Origin: Sphingomonas sp. J315
Lineage (GTDB): Bacteria; Pseudomonadota; Alphaproteobacteria; Sphingomonadales; Sphingomonadaceae
Direction of reading: 5' to 3'
DNA: 64,000 nucleotides
Assembly: GCF_024666595.1 (NCBI RefSeq)
Contig: NZ_CP088296.1
Span: 2,284,501 to 2,348,500, forward strand
Shown here: positions 10,983 through 19,605 of the stretch, piece by piece
How the letters are laid out: every line of letters begins with the position of its first letter
Position numbering within the stretch: position 1 is the stretch's first letter
Translations under genes and position numbers: made by a program
Notes under the pieces: model-generated
Database searches by the model: none
What the model saw: the letters and a program-made list of their open reading frames with translations, nothing else
What the model was told of the DNA's origin: nothing

Positions 10983-11856
10983 GCGACGTGCGCCCGCGCG
11001 AGCTTGTGTCCGGGAACGCTCGCCTCGAACGCGAACAGGTCGCCGGCATGCGGCTGGGCCGCGCGCTCCTGCGCACTCAGACCCTTGGCGGCGGTGGTGG
11101 CGTAGAGCGTCTTGAGCCCATCGCCCCCGAACGCCAGCTTGGTCACATTAGCGACCGGCAGGCGGACGAACTCGATCTCGCGCCCGGCGGCATCGAAGCG
11201 GCGCGCGCCATGCCCGGCGAAGAAGCCGACCCAGACATTTCCCTCAACATCGGTGATCGACCCGTCGGGATAGCCTTCATCGCCGGTGAAGGTCAGAAAG
11301 GGCTGAACCGCGCCGAGCGATCCGTCGTCATGCAGCGGCGCGACCCAGATGCGCCGCCCAATCGTGTCGGTGAAATAAATGCGATCCCCGGCGGGCGACA
11401 CCGCCGGGCCGTTGGTGATGCTCACCGGCCCCGGCCCGACCCGGTCGAGCTGCCCGGCATCGAGGCGGTAGAAATGTCCGGTCGTAGCGCTTTCGGCATT
11501 GTCCATCGACCCGAACCACACGCGGCCCTGCGCGTCGGTGCAGGCGTCGTTGAGGCGATTGCCGGGCAGGGTCGGCTCGACCACGCGCCAGAAGGTGAAG
11601 GCGCGCGTCTCGGTGTCGAACCAGTGCAGCCCATTCTGCAGACCGCACAGCAATCGGCCATTATCGGCGGGCAGCGCCCAGCCGATCTCGCCGGGCGCAT
11701 CGGCGCTGCTCAGCGCACCGGACGGGGGTCGAAGCGGTGGAGCTTCTTGCCCTTGATGTCGACGAACCACAGGCAGCCACGCTGCGCATCCCAGACCGGG
11801 CCTTCGCCCAATGTCGCGCCCAGTCGCGCGACGACTCGTGGTTCGTTTACCGCCAT
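10979..11856 (-). pseudogene. xylC: SMP-30/gluconolactonase-family xylonolactonase, one frameshift
   Basis: XylC hydrolyses D-xylono-lactone to D-xylonate (Weimberg step 2). The six-bladed propeller family uses one divalent metal. Visible ligand blocks are LGEGPVWDAQRG with the Glu, NRLNDACTDAQGRVWFG and YPDGSITDVEGNVWVG. The first 43 codons, from ATG 11856, are in one frame and the rest in another. One C is missing from the run at 11724-11728; restoring it joins HRFDP to PSGALSSADAP and gives 292 residues, the normal length. The start overlaps the end of xylB by ten bases and the stop overlaps the esterase ATG. Context with XylB supports lactonase over other SMP-30 roles. Confidence 0.85.
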
Positions 11857-12605
11857 CCGGCATCCACCCAATAATTATGCGCGGTGCACATGCGTGCGTC
11901 GTCGCTGGCGAGGAAGGTCGCCATCGCCGCGATATCGGCGGGCTGAATCCGCCCTTTCAGCGCCTGTGCCGACACGATCTCGGCCTCGCCCTCGGGCGTG
12001 TACCATTTCTCCTGTCGTGGCGTCTGGACGTTGCCGGGGACGATGGTGCAGGCGCGGATGCCGTGCGGGCCAAGCTCGCGCGCCAGGCTGCGGGTCAGCC
12101 CCTCGATCGCTGCCTTGGCGGTCTGGTACAGCGTCAGGTCGGGCAGACCGAGATGCCAGCTGATCGACCCGAAATTGATGATGACGCCATGGCCGGCATC
12201 CTTCATCCCCGGAACCACCGCCTGCGTCGCGAAGAACAAATGGCGCAGGTTCACCGCCATCCGTTCGTCCCAATAGGCCGGCGTGACCTCTTCTATCCCG
12301 TGGCGGTCGTCGCTCGCAGCATTGTTCAACAGGATATCCACCGGACCCCGTTCGGCGATGGTCGATGCGAGACAAGCCTGCAGCGCTGCAACATCCGTGA
12401 CATCGCATGTGCTGAAATGCGGCGCATGGTTCGCGCCGGGCGTGAGCCGCGCGACCAATTCGGCGGCAGCATCCTGTTGCACGTCGACAAAGCTGACCCG
12501 CGCGCCCTGCGCCACGAACGCCTCGACCAGCCCTTCGCCGATCCCCGACGCGCCGCCGGTGACCAGCACATGCCGGTCACGCAGGCTGGGATAGATCGCG
12601 CGCAT
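11847..12605 (-). CDS. xylB: D-xylose 1-dehydrogenase (SDR family)
   Basis: This NAD-dependent enzyme oxidises D-xylose to D-xylono-lactone, opening the Weimberg pathway. It is a classical short-chain dehydrogenase: TGGASGIG nucleotide motif, NNAAS, the SISWHLG Ser and the YQTAK Tyr/Lys pair. The start AIYPSL, the stretches YWDER.NLRH and QEKWYTPEGEA, and the end YWVDAGWR closely match Caulobacter XylB as I recall it, a much stronger identification than the fold alone. The ATG at 12605 (MRAIYPSL) is preferred over the longer frame because of that match. It sits 32 bases after xylA and overlaps xylC by ten bases. No defect is visible. Confidence 0.93.
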   Translation of the reverse strand: MRAIYPSLRDRHVLVTGGASGIGEGLVEAFVAQGARVSFVDVQQDAAAELVARLTPGANHAPHFSTCDVTDVAALQACLASTIAERGPVDILLNNAASDDRHGIEEVTPAYWDERMAVNLRHLFFATQAVVPGMKDAGHGVIINFGSISWHLGLPDLTLYQTAKAAIEGLTRSLARELGPHGIRACTIVPGNVQTPRQEKWYTPEGEAEIVSAQALKGRIQPADIAAMATFLASDDARMCTAHNYWVDAGWR

Positions 12606-12637
12606 CGCGGCTGATCCGGTGGACTTCTGCAACAACG

Positions 12638-14071
12638 TCAATCCCCCGAATAGACCGTCTTGACGGTGGTGTAGAATTCAACTGCGGCGAACCCCTGCTC
12701 GCGCGCGCCGTAGCTCGACTTGCGGGTCCCGCCGAACGGCACATGATAGTCGACCCCGGCGGTGGGCAGATTGACCATCACCATGCCCGCCCGGATCCGC
12801 TTGCGGAAATCGCGGGCGTACTTGTGGCTGGTGGTGACGATACCCGACGACAGGCCGAACTCGCCCTGATTGGCGATTTCCAGCGCATGTTCGTAGTCCT
12901 TCGCGCGGACGGTCGAGACGACCGGGCCGAACACTTCCTCGCGGTTGATCGTCATGTCGGGATCGGTGTCGGCGATCAGCGTCGGGGCCATGAAGTATCC
13001 AGGCGTGTCGAGCTTGAGCGGATCGGGTCCGCCGCTGGCGACGCGCCCGCCTTCTTCGATCGCCTTGCGGACATAGCGCAGATTCTGCTCGAACTGGCTC
13101 TCGCTCGACGCCGGGCCGACCTGGGTGTCGGCCGCCAGCGACGGGCCGACCTTGAGCGCCTTGGCACGCTCGGCGAGCGCGGCGACGAAGCGGTCGTGGA
13201 TCGCATCCTCGACGATCACCCGGCTCGACGCGGTGCAGCGCTGCCCGGTCTGGAAGAAGCCGCCGTCGAGCGCGATCGCCACCGCCTTGTCGAGATCGGC
13301 GTCGGCGAGCACGACCAGCGGGTTCTTGCCGCCCATCTCGAGCTGCACCCGCGCCTGTCGCGTCATTGCGGCCATGCCGACCTTCGCGCCGACGCCCTGC
13401 GACCCGGTAAAGCTGATCGCGTCGACATGCGGGTGATCGACGATCGCCTGCCCGACGCCGCCCTGACCCAATACCATGTTGAACACACCGGGAGGTGCGC
13501 CGCATTCCTGGATGATGTCGGCGAGCGCGCTGGCGACCGCCGGCGTGACGTTGGCCGGCTTGATCACGACGGTGTTGCCGAAGGCGAGCGCGGGCGCAGC
13601 CTTCCACGCCGGAATCGCGATCGGGAAGTTCCACGGCGTGATCAGGCCGACCACGCCGACCGCCTCGCGATAGGTCGCGACGTCGAGTCCCGGCCGCGTC
13701 GATTCGAGCGTCAGGCCGTGACGGCGCAGCGCCTCACCCCCGAAATAGCGGAAGATGCGCGCGGCGCGCATTACTTCGCCCATGCCCTCGGCGCGGGTCT
13801 TTCCCTCTTCGCGCGCGAGCAGTTCGCCCAGCTCGGCGGCGCGCGCCATGATCGTCGCGGCGACCTTGTCGAGCAGGTCGGCGCGCACTTCGGGCGACGC
13901 GGCGGCCCAGCCGGGCTGCGCGGCGCGGGCGGCCTGCACCGCAGAATCGACTACCGCAGCATCGCCCGCAGCAAAGGTCGCGACGACCTCGTCCGTGTTC
14001 GACGGATTGCGGCTCTCCAGCGGGGTGTCGACCGCGACGCGCTCGCCATTGATCAGGTGGGTCAGCTTCAT
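12638..14071 (-). CDS. xylA: 2,5-dioxovalerate (alpha-ketoglutaric semialdehyde) dehydrogenase
   Basis: This aldehyde dehydrogenase converts 2-oxoglutarate semialdehyde to 2-oxoglutarate, the final Weimberg step. It carries the ALDH blocks TPWNFPIAIPAWK, FTGSQGVG, the Glu in QLEMGGKNP and the catalytic Cys in TGQRCTASSR, with NREEVFGPV near the end. The ATG at 14071 (MKLTHLINGERV) has an AGGAA about 12 bases upstream; a TTG 18 bases earlier is less likely. The product is 477 residues, normal for the family. It is second in the minus-strand operon after xylX. Symbol follows Caulobacter usage; it is not xylose isomerase, which bears the same symbol in other bacteria. Confidence 0.9.
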   Translation of the reverse strand: MKLTHLINGERVAVDTPLESRNPSNTDEVVATFAAGDAAVVDSAVQAARAAQPGWAAASPEVRADLLDKVAATIMARAAELGELLAREEGKTRAEGMGEVMRAARIFRYFGGEALRRHGLTLESTRPGLDVATYREAVGVVGLITPWNFPIAIPAWKAAPALAFGNTVVIKPANVTPAVASALADIIQECGAPPGVFNMVLGQGGVGQAIVDHPHVDAISFTGSQGVGAKVGMAAMTRQARVQLEMGGKNPLVVLADADLDKAVAIALDGGFFQTGQRCTASSRVIVEDAIHDRFVAALAERAKALKVGPSLAADTQVGPASSESQFEQNLRYVRKAIEEGGRVASGGPDPLKLDTPGYFMAPTLIADTDPDMTINREEVFGPVVSTVRAKDYEHALEIANQGEFGLSSGIVTTSHKYARDFRKRIRAGMVMVNLPTAGVDYHVPFGGTRKSSYGAREQGFAAVEFYTTVKTVYSGD

Positions 14072-14097
14072 GATGCGCAGTTCCTGCAATTCAGAGT

Positions 14098-15237
14098 TCA
14101 GATCCGGTCGGCGAGCCCGCGACGCGCAAGGTCACGAACAAGAACACCGATTCCAATTTCCCATATGGGCGCATTTTTCGACGTCGTCACCGTATTCGCG
14201 AGCGTACCAAGCCGCGATGACGAGATTGTCACGCGATCGCCGACCTTGTGGGTGAAACCGCCGCCCGGCACATCGCGGTCCTGGGTCGGCGCAAAAAGGG
14301 TGCCGAGGAACAGGACGAAGCCGTCGGGATAGTGATGCTCGCTCATCGCCTGGGCCGCGATTTCCAGCGGGTCGCGGCTGATCTCGCTCATCCGGCTCGC
14401 GCCTTCCAGACGGAAGCCGTCAGTGCCCTCGATTGTCAGTGCGACATCGGCGCTGCGCACATCGTCGATGGCGAAGCCGCCATCGAACAGCCGGATGAAG
14501 GGCCCGAGCGCGCAGGACGCTGTATTGTCCTTGGCCTTGCCCAGCAGCAGCGCCGAACGCCCTTCGAAATCGCGCAAATTGACGTCGTTGCCCAGCATCG
14601 CGCCGACTGCCTCGCCCCGGCGCGATATCGCCAGCACGATTTCGGGCTCGGGATTGTTCCAGCTCGAATCCGACCGCACCCCGATCGGCGCGTCATGGCC
14701 GACCGCCGACAGGACCGGCGACTTGGTGAAGATCTCCGCATCCGGGCCGATCGCGACCTCCAGATATTGCGACCACATGCCGTCCTCGATCAACGCGGCC
14801 TTGAGCGATGCTGCTTCGGCCGAACCCGGCACGACCGACCGGATGCCGCCACCGATCCGCTCCTCCAGTCGCCCGCGAATCTCGGCGGCCTTGCTCGCAT
14901 CGCCGCGCGCGCGCTCCTCGATCACGCGTTCGATCGCCGAGACCGCGAAGGTGACGCCGGCCGCCTTGATGCATTGCAGGTCGATCGGGGCAAGCAGGGC
15001 GACGCCGTCGGGCAGTTGCGGATCGGCGGCATCGAGGTCGGCGATGCGCTTGCCGAATTCTGGGCTGGTTAGGCCACGGTCGATTGCGCCAGCGACGGTT
15101 GCGACATGCGGGGTAAGGTCGAACAGCGCGCCATCTGCGATCAGCACCGGCACCGGGCCGTCGCCCAGATCGACCCGCCCGAGGAAGCGACCCGTCCGCC
15201 AATCGTCCGGCAATATGCCCGCAAGCGAGACGGCCAT
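14098..15237 (-). CDS. xylX: 2-keto-3-deoxy-xylonate dehydratase (fumarylacetoacetate hydrolase family)
   Basis: XylX dehydrates 2-keto-3-deoxy-xylonate to 2-oxoglutarate semialdehyde (Weimberg step 4). The FAH-like C-terminal fold is shown by the metal ligands in SSWNNPEPEIVL and the block ALLLGKAKDNTASCALGPF. The end carries the GGGFTHKVGDRVTI strand. The length of 379 residues fits the long XylX type rather than short FAH hydrolases. The ATG has GGAGGGG nine bases upstream. It is the first gene of the xylX-A-B-C-esterase operon, and its promoter region contains operator 2, shared with the divergent GH43 unit. The same family also handles 2-keto-3-deoxy-L-arabinonate, so arabinose cannot be excluded as a second substrate route. 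Confidence 0.9.
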   Translation of the reverse strand: MAVSLAGILPDDWRTGRFLGRVDLGDGPVPVLIADGALFDLTPHVATVAGAIDRGLTSPEFGKRIADLDAADPQLPDGVALLAPIDLQCIKAAGVTFAVSAIERVIEERARGDASKAAEIRGRLEERIGGGIRSVVPGSAEAASLKAALIEDGMWSQYLEVAIGPDAEIFTKSPVLSAVGHDAPIGVRSDSSWNNPEPEIVLAISRRGEAVGAMLGNDVNLRDFEGRSALLLGKAKDNTASCALGPFIRLFDGGFAIDDVRSADVALTIEGTDGFRLEGASRMSEISRDPLEIAAQAMSEHHYPDGFVLFLGTLFAPTQDRDVPGGGFTHKVGDRVTISSSRLGTLANTVTTSKNAPIWEIGIGVLVRDLARRGLADRI

Positions 15238-15267
15238 CGCGCTTCACCCCTCCGCCATCATTGTTCT

Positions 15268-15281
15268 TGATAGCGCTAACA
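15268..15281. promoter_or_regulatory. LacI-family operator 2
   Basis: TGATAGCGCTAACA matches operator 1 at 13 of 14 positions. It lies between divergent xylX (start 15237) and the GH43 gene (start 15373), positioned to repress both directions. Confidence 0.8.
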
Positions 15282-15372
15282 TCATGCTCCTATGAAGGTG
15301 TCAAGCATCGCGCGGAAAAAACGTCGATGCAGCTGCGGGGAAAGCCGCAGAGAGAAGGAGAAGAGGAGCGAG

Positions 15373-17010
15373 ATGAAGGGTTTGGCCGCCTTGTTGGCGT
15401 TGGTAATCGCTGCGCCCGCTGTTGCGCAGCAGAGCACCGCGCGATTCGATTTCGTCGCCTATTCGGGCGACTCCGATGCGCGGCCTTTGCCTGCCGGGCA
15501 TTATGCCAATCCCGTGCTGCCGGGCTTCCGCCCCGACCCGTCGATCGTGAAAGTGGGGCAGGATTTCTACCTCGTCACTTCGACCTTCGCCTGGTTCCCG
15601 GGCATCCCGGTCTATCACAGCCGCGACCTGATCAACTGGCGTCAGATCGGCAATGCGATCGACCGTCCGGAGATGCTCGATTTCACCGGACTCGCGCTGG
15701 ATCGCGGCGTGTTCGCGCCGACCATCGATTATCATGACGGCACCTATTACATCCTCAACACCTGTGTGGGGTGCCGCGACAATTTCGTGCTGACCGCGAA
15801 GGACCCGGCGGGGCCGTGGAGCGGGCCGCACTGGCTCGACTTCGGCGGGATCGACCCGTCGATCTATTTCGAGGACGGGCGGGCGTGGATCGTCAATAAC
15901 GACGCGCCGCCCGGAAGGCCCGAATATGACGGGCACCGCGCGCTGTGGATGCAGGAAATCGACCTGACCACCTTCAAGATGAAGGGGCCGCGCCACCTGC
16001 TGGTCGACAAGGGCGTCGACCCGTCGACCAAGCCGATCTGGGCAGAGGGGCCGCACATCTACAAGGTCGATGGCTGGTATTATCTCTCCGCCGCCGAGGG
16101 CGGTACCGCCGACCAGCATGCGCAGACTATCTATCGCTCGCGCAACCTGACCGGTCCCTATACCCCCGGCCCGGTCAACCCGATTCTCACGCAACGCGAC
16201 CTGCCCGAGGATCGCCCGAACCCGGTCCAGGCGACCGGCCATGCCGATTTCGTGAAGCTGGACGATGGCAGCTGGTGGGCGGTGTTCCTCGCCACCCGCC
16301 CGTTCCGTGGGCAGGAAACGCTGCTGGGTCGCGAGACCTTCCTGTTGCCGGTGACGTGGAAGGATGGCTGGCCATCGATCCTGCCGCCGCGCACCCCGCT
16401 GCCCGCCAGCGCCGCGCGACCCAAGCTGCCCGTCTCCCCCTCGGGCGAACCCGCGTCCTGGGTGGAGGAGTTCGATACGCCGAAGCTCACGCAGGACTGG
16501 CTGATGCTGCGTACGCCCAAGGGGTCGCCGTGGTGGCGGATCGCCAGCGGGTCGTTGACGCTCGACGCGCGCCCGGTCGCCGCCGGCGCGCTCGCTCAGC
16601 CGAGTTATATCGGCAAGCGCATGCGGCACGCGAAGGCGAGCTGGACGACGCGGGTGACGTTCGATCCCAGAAGCGCTGCCGATCGCGCGGGTCTGCTCGC
16701 CGTGGCGGACGAAAATCACTTGATGTTCGCGGGGCTTGAGGGCGACAAGCTGGTCGTGCGGCGGCGAATTTCCAAGGATGAGCCTGAAAATGGCGTGGTG
16801 GTCGCATCGGTCCCGCGTGGCGGCGCGACGCAGGTCGATCTGAAGCTGAGCTTCGACAGGGGCGTGGCCCAGGCGGAATGGCGGCCGGTCGGCGATACCG
16901 CGTGGCGCAGCATCGCGCGCGACATCGATGTGTCGCGGCTCGCAACGATCCATGCCGGGCTGTTCATGGGGCTGGTCGTCGGTCCGCACGCGGCGTCGGG
17001 AACACCATGA
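15373..17010 (+). CDS. GH43 beta-xylosidase/alpha-L-arabinofuranosidase
   Basis: This inverting five-bladed-propeller hydrolase acts on xylo- or arabinoxylo-oligosaccharides. The ATG at 15373 gives [19 protein letters not shown], a signal peptide, behind a purine-rich site (GAAGAGGAGCGAG). The longer upstream frame is not coding-like. The three acidic residues are visible: base Asp in [10 protein letters not shown], modulator Asp in GGIDPSIYF and acid Glu in WAEGPHIYK. From about residue 360 a concanavalin-like beta-xylosidase C-terminal domain follows ([15 protein letters not shown] onward). It is the first gene of a plus-strand operon with the halogenase and GH3 genes, linked by ATGA overlap at 17007-17010, and is probably controlled through operator 2. 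Confidence 0.92.
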   Translation: MKGLAALLALVIAAPAVAQQSTARFDFVAYSGDSDARPLPAGHYANPVLPGFRPDPSIVKVGQDFYLVTSTFAWFPGIPVYHSRDLINWRQIGNAIDRPEMLDFTGLALDRGVFAPTIDYHDGTYYILNTCVGCRDNFVLTAKDPAGPWSGPHWLDFGGIDPSIYFEDGRAWIVNNDAPPGRPEYDGHRALWMQEIDLTTFKMKGPRHLLVDKGVDPSTKPIWAEGPHIYKVDGWYYLSAAEGGTADQHAQTIYRSRNLTGPYTPGPVNPILTQRDLPEDRPNPVQATGHADFVKLDDGSWWAVFLATRPFRGQETLLGRETFLLPVTWKDGWPSILPPRTPLPASAARPKLPVSPSGEPASWVEEFDTPKLTQDWLMLRTPKGSPWWRIASGSLTLDARPVAAGALAQPSYIGKRMRHAKASWTTRVTFDPRSAADRAGLLAVADENHLMFAGLEGDKLVVRRRISKDEPENGVVVASVPRGGATQVDLKLSFDRGVAQAEWRPVGDTAWRSIARDIDVSRLATIHAGLFMGLVVGPHAASGTP

Positions 17011-19605
17011 CCGATCCGGTGCGCGTCGTCATCGTCGGGGGCGGAACCGCAGGGTGGATGACCGCATCCGCCCTTGCGCGGTTCCTGCCGGGCGTGGCGG
17101 ACGTGCGCCTGATCGAATCCGAGGAAATCGGGATCGTCGGCGTGGGGGAGGCGACGCTGCCGCACCTGCGCGCGTTCCTCCAGCGGCTCGGCATCGACGA
17201 GGCCGAGATGATGCGCGCCACCAACGCGACCTTCAAGCTGGGGATCGATTTCCGCGATTTCGGCAAGATCGGCGAGCGCTATGTCCACCCGTTCGGTGCC
17301 TATGGTGTGGACCTCGCCGGGGTCGGATTCCACCATTATTGGCTCGCGCGCGCGAGGAGGGCCTGCGCCACAGCATCGAGGATTATTCGCTGCCGATCAT
17401 GGCGGCGCGCGCCAATCGCTTCGCCTTTCCGCCGGCGGATGGGGACTTTCTCGCCACGAGCTATGGCTGGGCGTATCAGTTCGATGCGACCAGGCTGGCG
17501 CCGATGCTGCGCGGCTATTCGGAGGCGCGCGGTGTCGTGCGGACCGAGGGTCGGGTGACCGGAGTCGAGCGCAACGGAGAGAACGGGGACGTCACGCAAC
17601 TTGTGCTGGAAAGCGGCAAGCGCGTTGCGGGCGACCTGTTCATCGACTGCTCGGGCTTCCGCGCCTTGCTGATCGGCGGGGCGATGGATGCGGCGTGGGA
17701 GGATTGGTCGCGCTGGCTGCCCTGCGACCGCGCCGCCGCATTGCCGACGCAGAGCATGCCCGGCGCGATCGAGCCCTATACCCGCGCCACCGCGATGGGT
17801 GCGGGGTGGCGCTGGCACATCCCGCTGCAGCATCGCGTCGGCAACGGCTATGTCTTTTCGAGCAGCTTCCTGTCGGAGGATGCGGCGTGTGACGCGATCC
17901 TGGGCGCGGTCGAGGGCACGCCGCTGGTCGATCCGCGCGTGCTGCGCTTCCGGGCCGGGCGGCGGCGCGAGAGCTGGGTCGGCAATGTCGTCAGCATCGG
18001 GCTCGCCAGCGGGTTCCTCGAACCGCTCGAATCGACCAGCATCCATCTCGCGCAAATGGCGGTGATGCGGCTGATCGAGCTGTTCCCCGAACGGCAGATC
18101 GACCCCGCCGACCGCGCCGCGTTCAACGCGACGGTCGATTATGAATATGACCGCGTCCGCGACTTCCTGATCCTGCACTATCACGCCACGACGCGCGACG
18201 ATTCGGACTTCTGGAACCATGTCCGCACGATGGAACTGCCCGACAGTCTCGCGGGCAAGCTGGAGCTGTGGCGCGAGAGCGGCCGGATCGAGCAATATGG
18301 CGAGGGGCTGTTCCTCGAACCCAGCTGGATCGCGGTCTATCTGGGGCAGGGTATGATGCCCGCGCGGCACGATCCGCGTGCCGACAATCCGTCGACTCCC
18401 GTACTGGCGAAGGCGCTCGACGATATCTCGCGCACGATCCGCGAGCGGGTCGACGCGATGCCCGATCATGAAGCTGCGATCCGTGCGCATGGCGCATGGG
18501 GGGACGGCGTGAGCGGCCCGGCCAGCGTCGCGGTGCTGGGCAGCGGCGTGGTCGCGCTGTCCGCCGCCATCGCCTTTCGCCGTGCATTGCCGACGGCGCG
18601 GATCACCCTCGTCGATCGTCCCGCCGATCCCCGGTCGCTGCTTGACCGGATCGGCGCGGCGACCATCGCGATCGACGGGTTCCACCGCGCGATCGGGCTG
18701 GACCAGCAGCTGTTCATTCGCCGCACCGGTGCGGTCGCGATCCGTCGCGTGACGCTGGACGGCATCGCGCTGGGCGCACCCGGCGCGATCCCGCATGTCG
18801 AGGGGGTCGCGCTGCACCAGCTCTGGCTGCGCAGCATCGCCGATCGACTCGATGCCGCGCCCGATTGGGCGGAGCTGACCGCGCCGGGGGCTGAGCCGTT
18901 CGGGGTGCGTTTCGACATGCCGGCCTATGTCGCGCTGCTTGCCGAAATGGCGGCGGCGCTGGGGATCGCACGGGGGAGGCCGATGAGGCCGAATTGCTGC
19001 TCGACTGCACGGCTCCGGGGAGCGACTGGACCGACGCCCCGCTACCGCGCCTGATCGCCGAAGCGATCCCGCCGGGCGGCCCCGAGGGCGAGACGCTGGC
19101 GACCGGTGCCGCCGTCGCGTGGCAGGCGCCGCCCTGGGGCTGGCGGCTGGAGCGGGGCGAGGGACTGCCCCCGGGCAGTCACCCGACGCCACGCACCGGC
19201 AACCGCATCGCACTCGGCGAAGCGGCGCTCGTCGCCGAGAGTTTCGACGGTCATGCGCTGTCCGCAGCCCATGCCGATATCCTGCGCGCGATCGAATTCA
19301 TGCCGCACGCCGACCCGAGCGCGCGTGAGGCCGCCGAGTATAATCGTCGCACCGCCATTGCCCATCAGCGCCTGCTCGACTGGGCCATCGAGCGTTGGGG
19401 CGGCGTGCCGACCGTTGAACTCACCGCCTTCCGCGCGGGCTTTGTCGCACGCGGGCGCGTCCCCTATCGCGACTGGGATCCCGTCACCCCCGGCGAATGG
19501 GTCGGCTGGTGGTTCGCGCGCGGGGTTCGCCCCGCCCGCGTCGATCCCACGGCCCGCGCCGTCCCACACGACCAACTGATCCGCATCATGGAGAGGAATA
19601 GATGA
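17007..19605 (+). pseudogene. Flavin-dependent halogenase fused to a second, degenerate halogenase-like module; two frameshifts
   Basis: The first half (about 490 residues) is a tryptophan-halogenase-family protein: FAD motif [15 protein letters not shown], the catalytic-type Lys in ATFKLGIDF, the GWRWHIPL (WxWxIP) block and EPLESTSIHL with the Glu known in PrnA. The frame then continues into a second copy of the same fold (ASVAVLGSGVVALSAA, GFHRAIGLDQQLFIRRTG, WGWRLERGEG, ESFDGHALSAAH), where these residues are changed or lost. One base is missing in the GC repeat at 17346-17353 and one G at 18972-18976; restoring both gives about 866 residues. ATGA overlaps join it to GH43 and GH3, so it belongs to the xylan operon. 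Its substrate is unknown; no tryptophan or antibiotic pathway is nearby. Confidence 0.85.

Noticed and set aside
15301-16989. Minus-strand open frame of 562 codons opposite the GH43 gene
   Set aside because: It has GC-driven composition, no recognisable motif, and GH43 catalytic residues lie on the other strand.
17336-19213. Minus-strand open frame opposite the fused halogenase
   Set aside because: It looks uninterrupted only because the real gene has frameshifts; the translation is low-complexity and motif-free.
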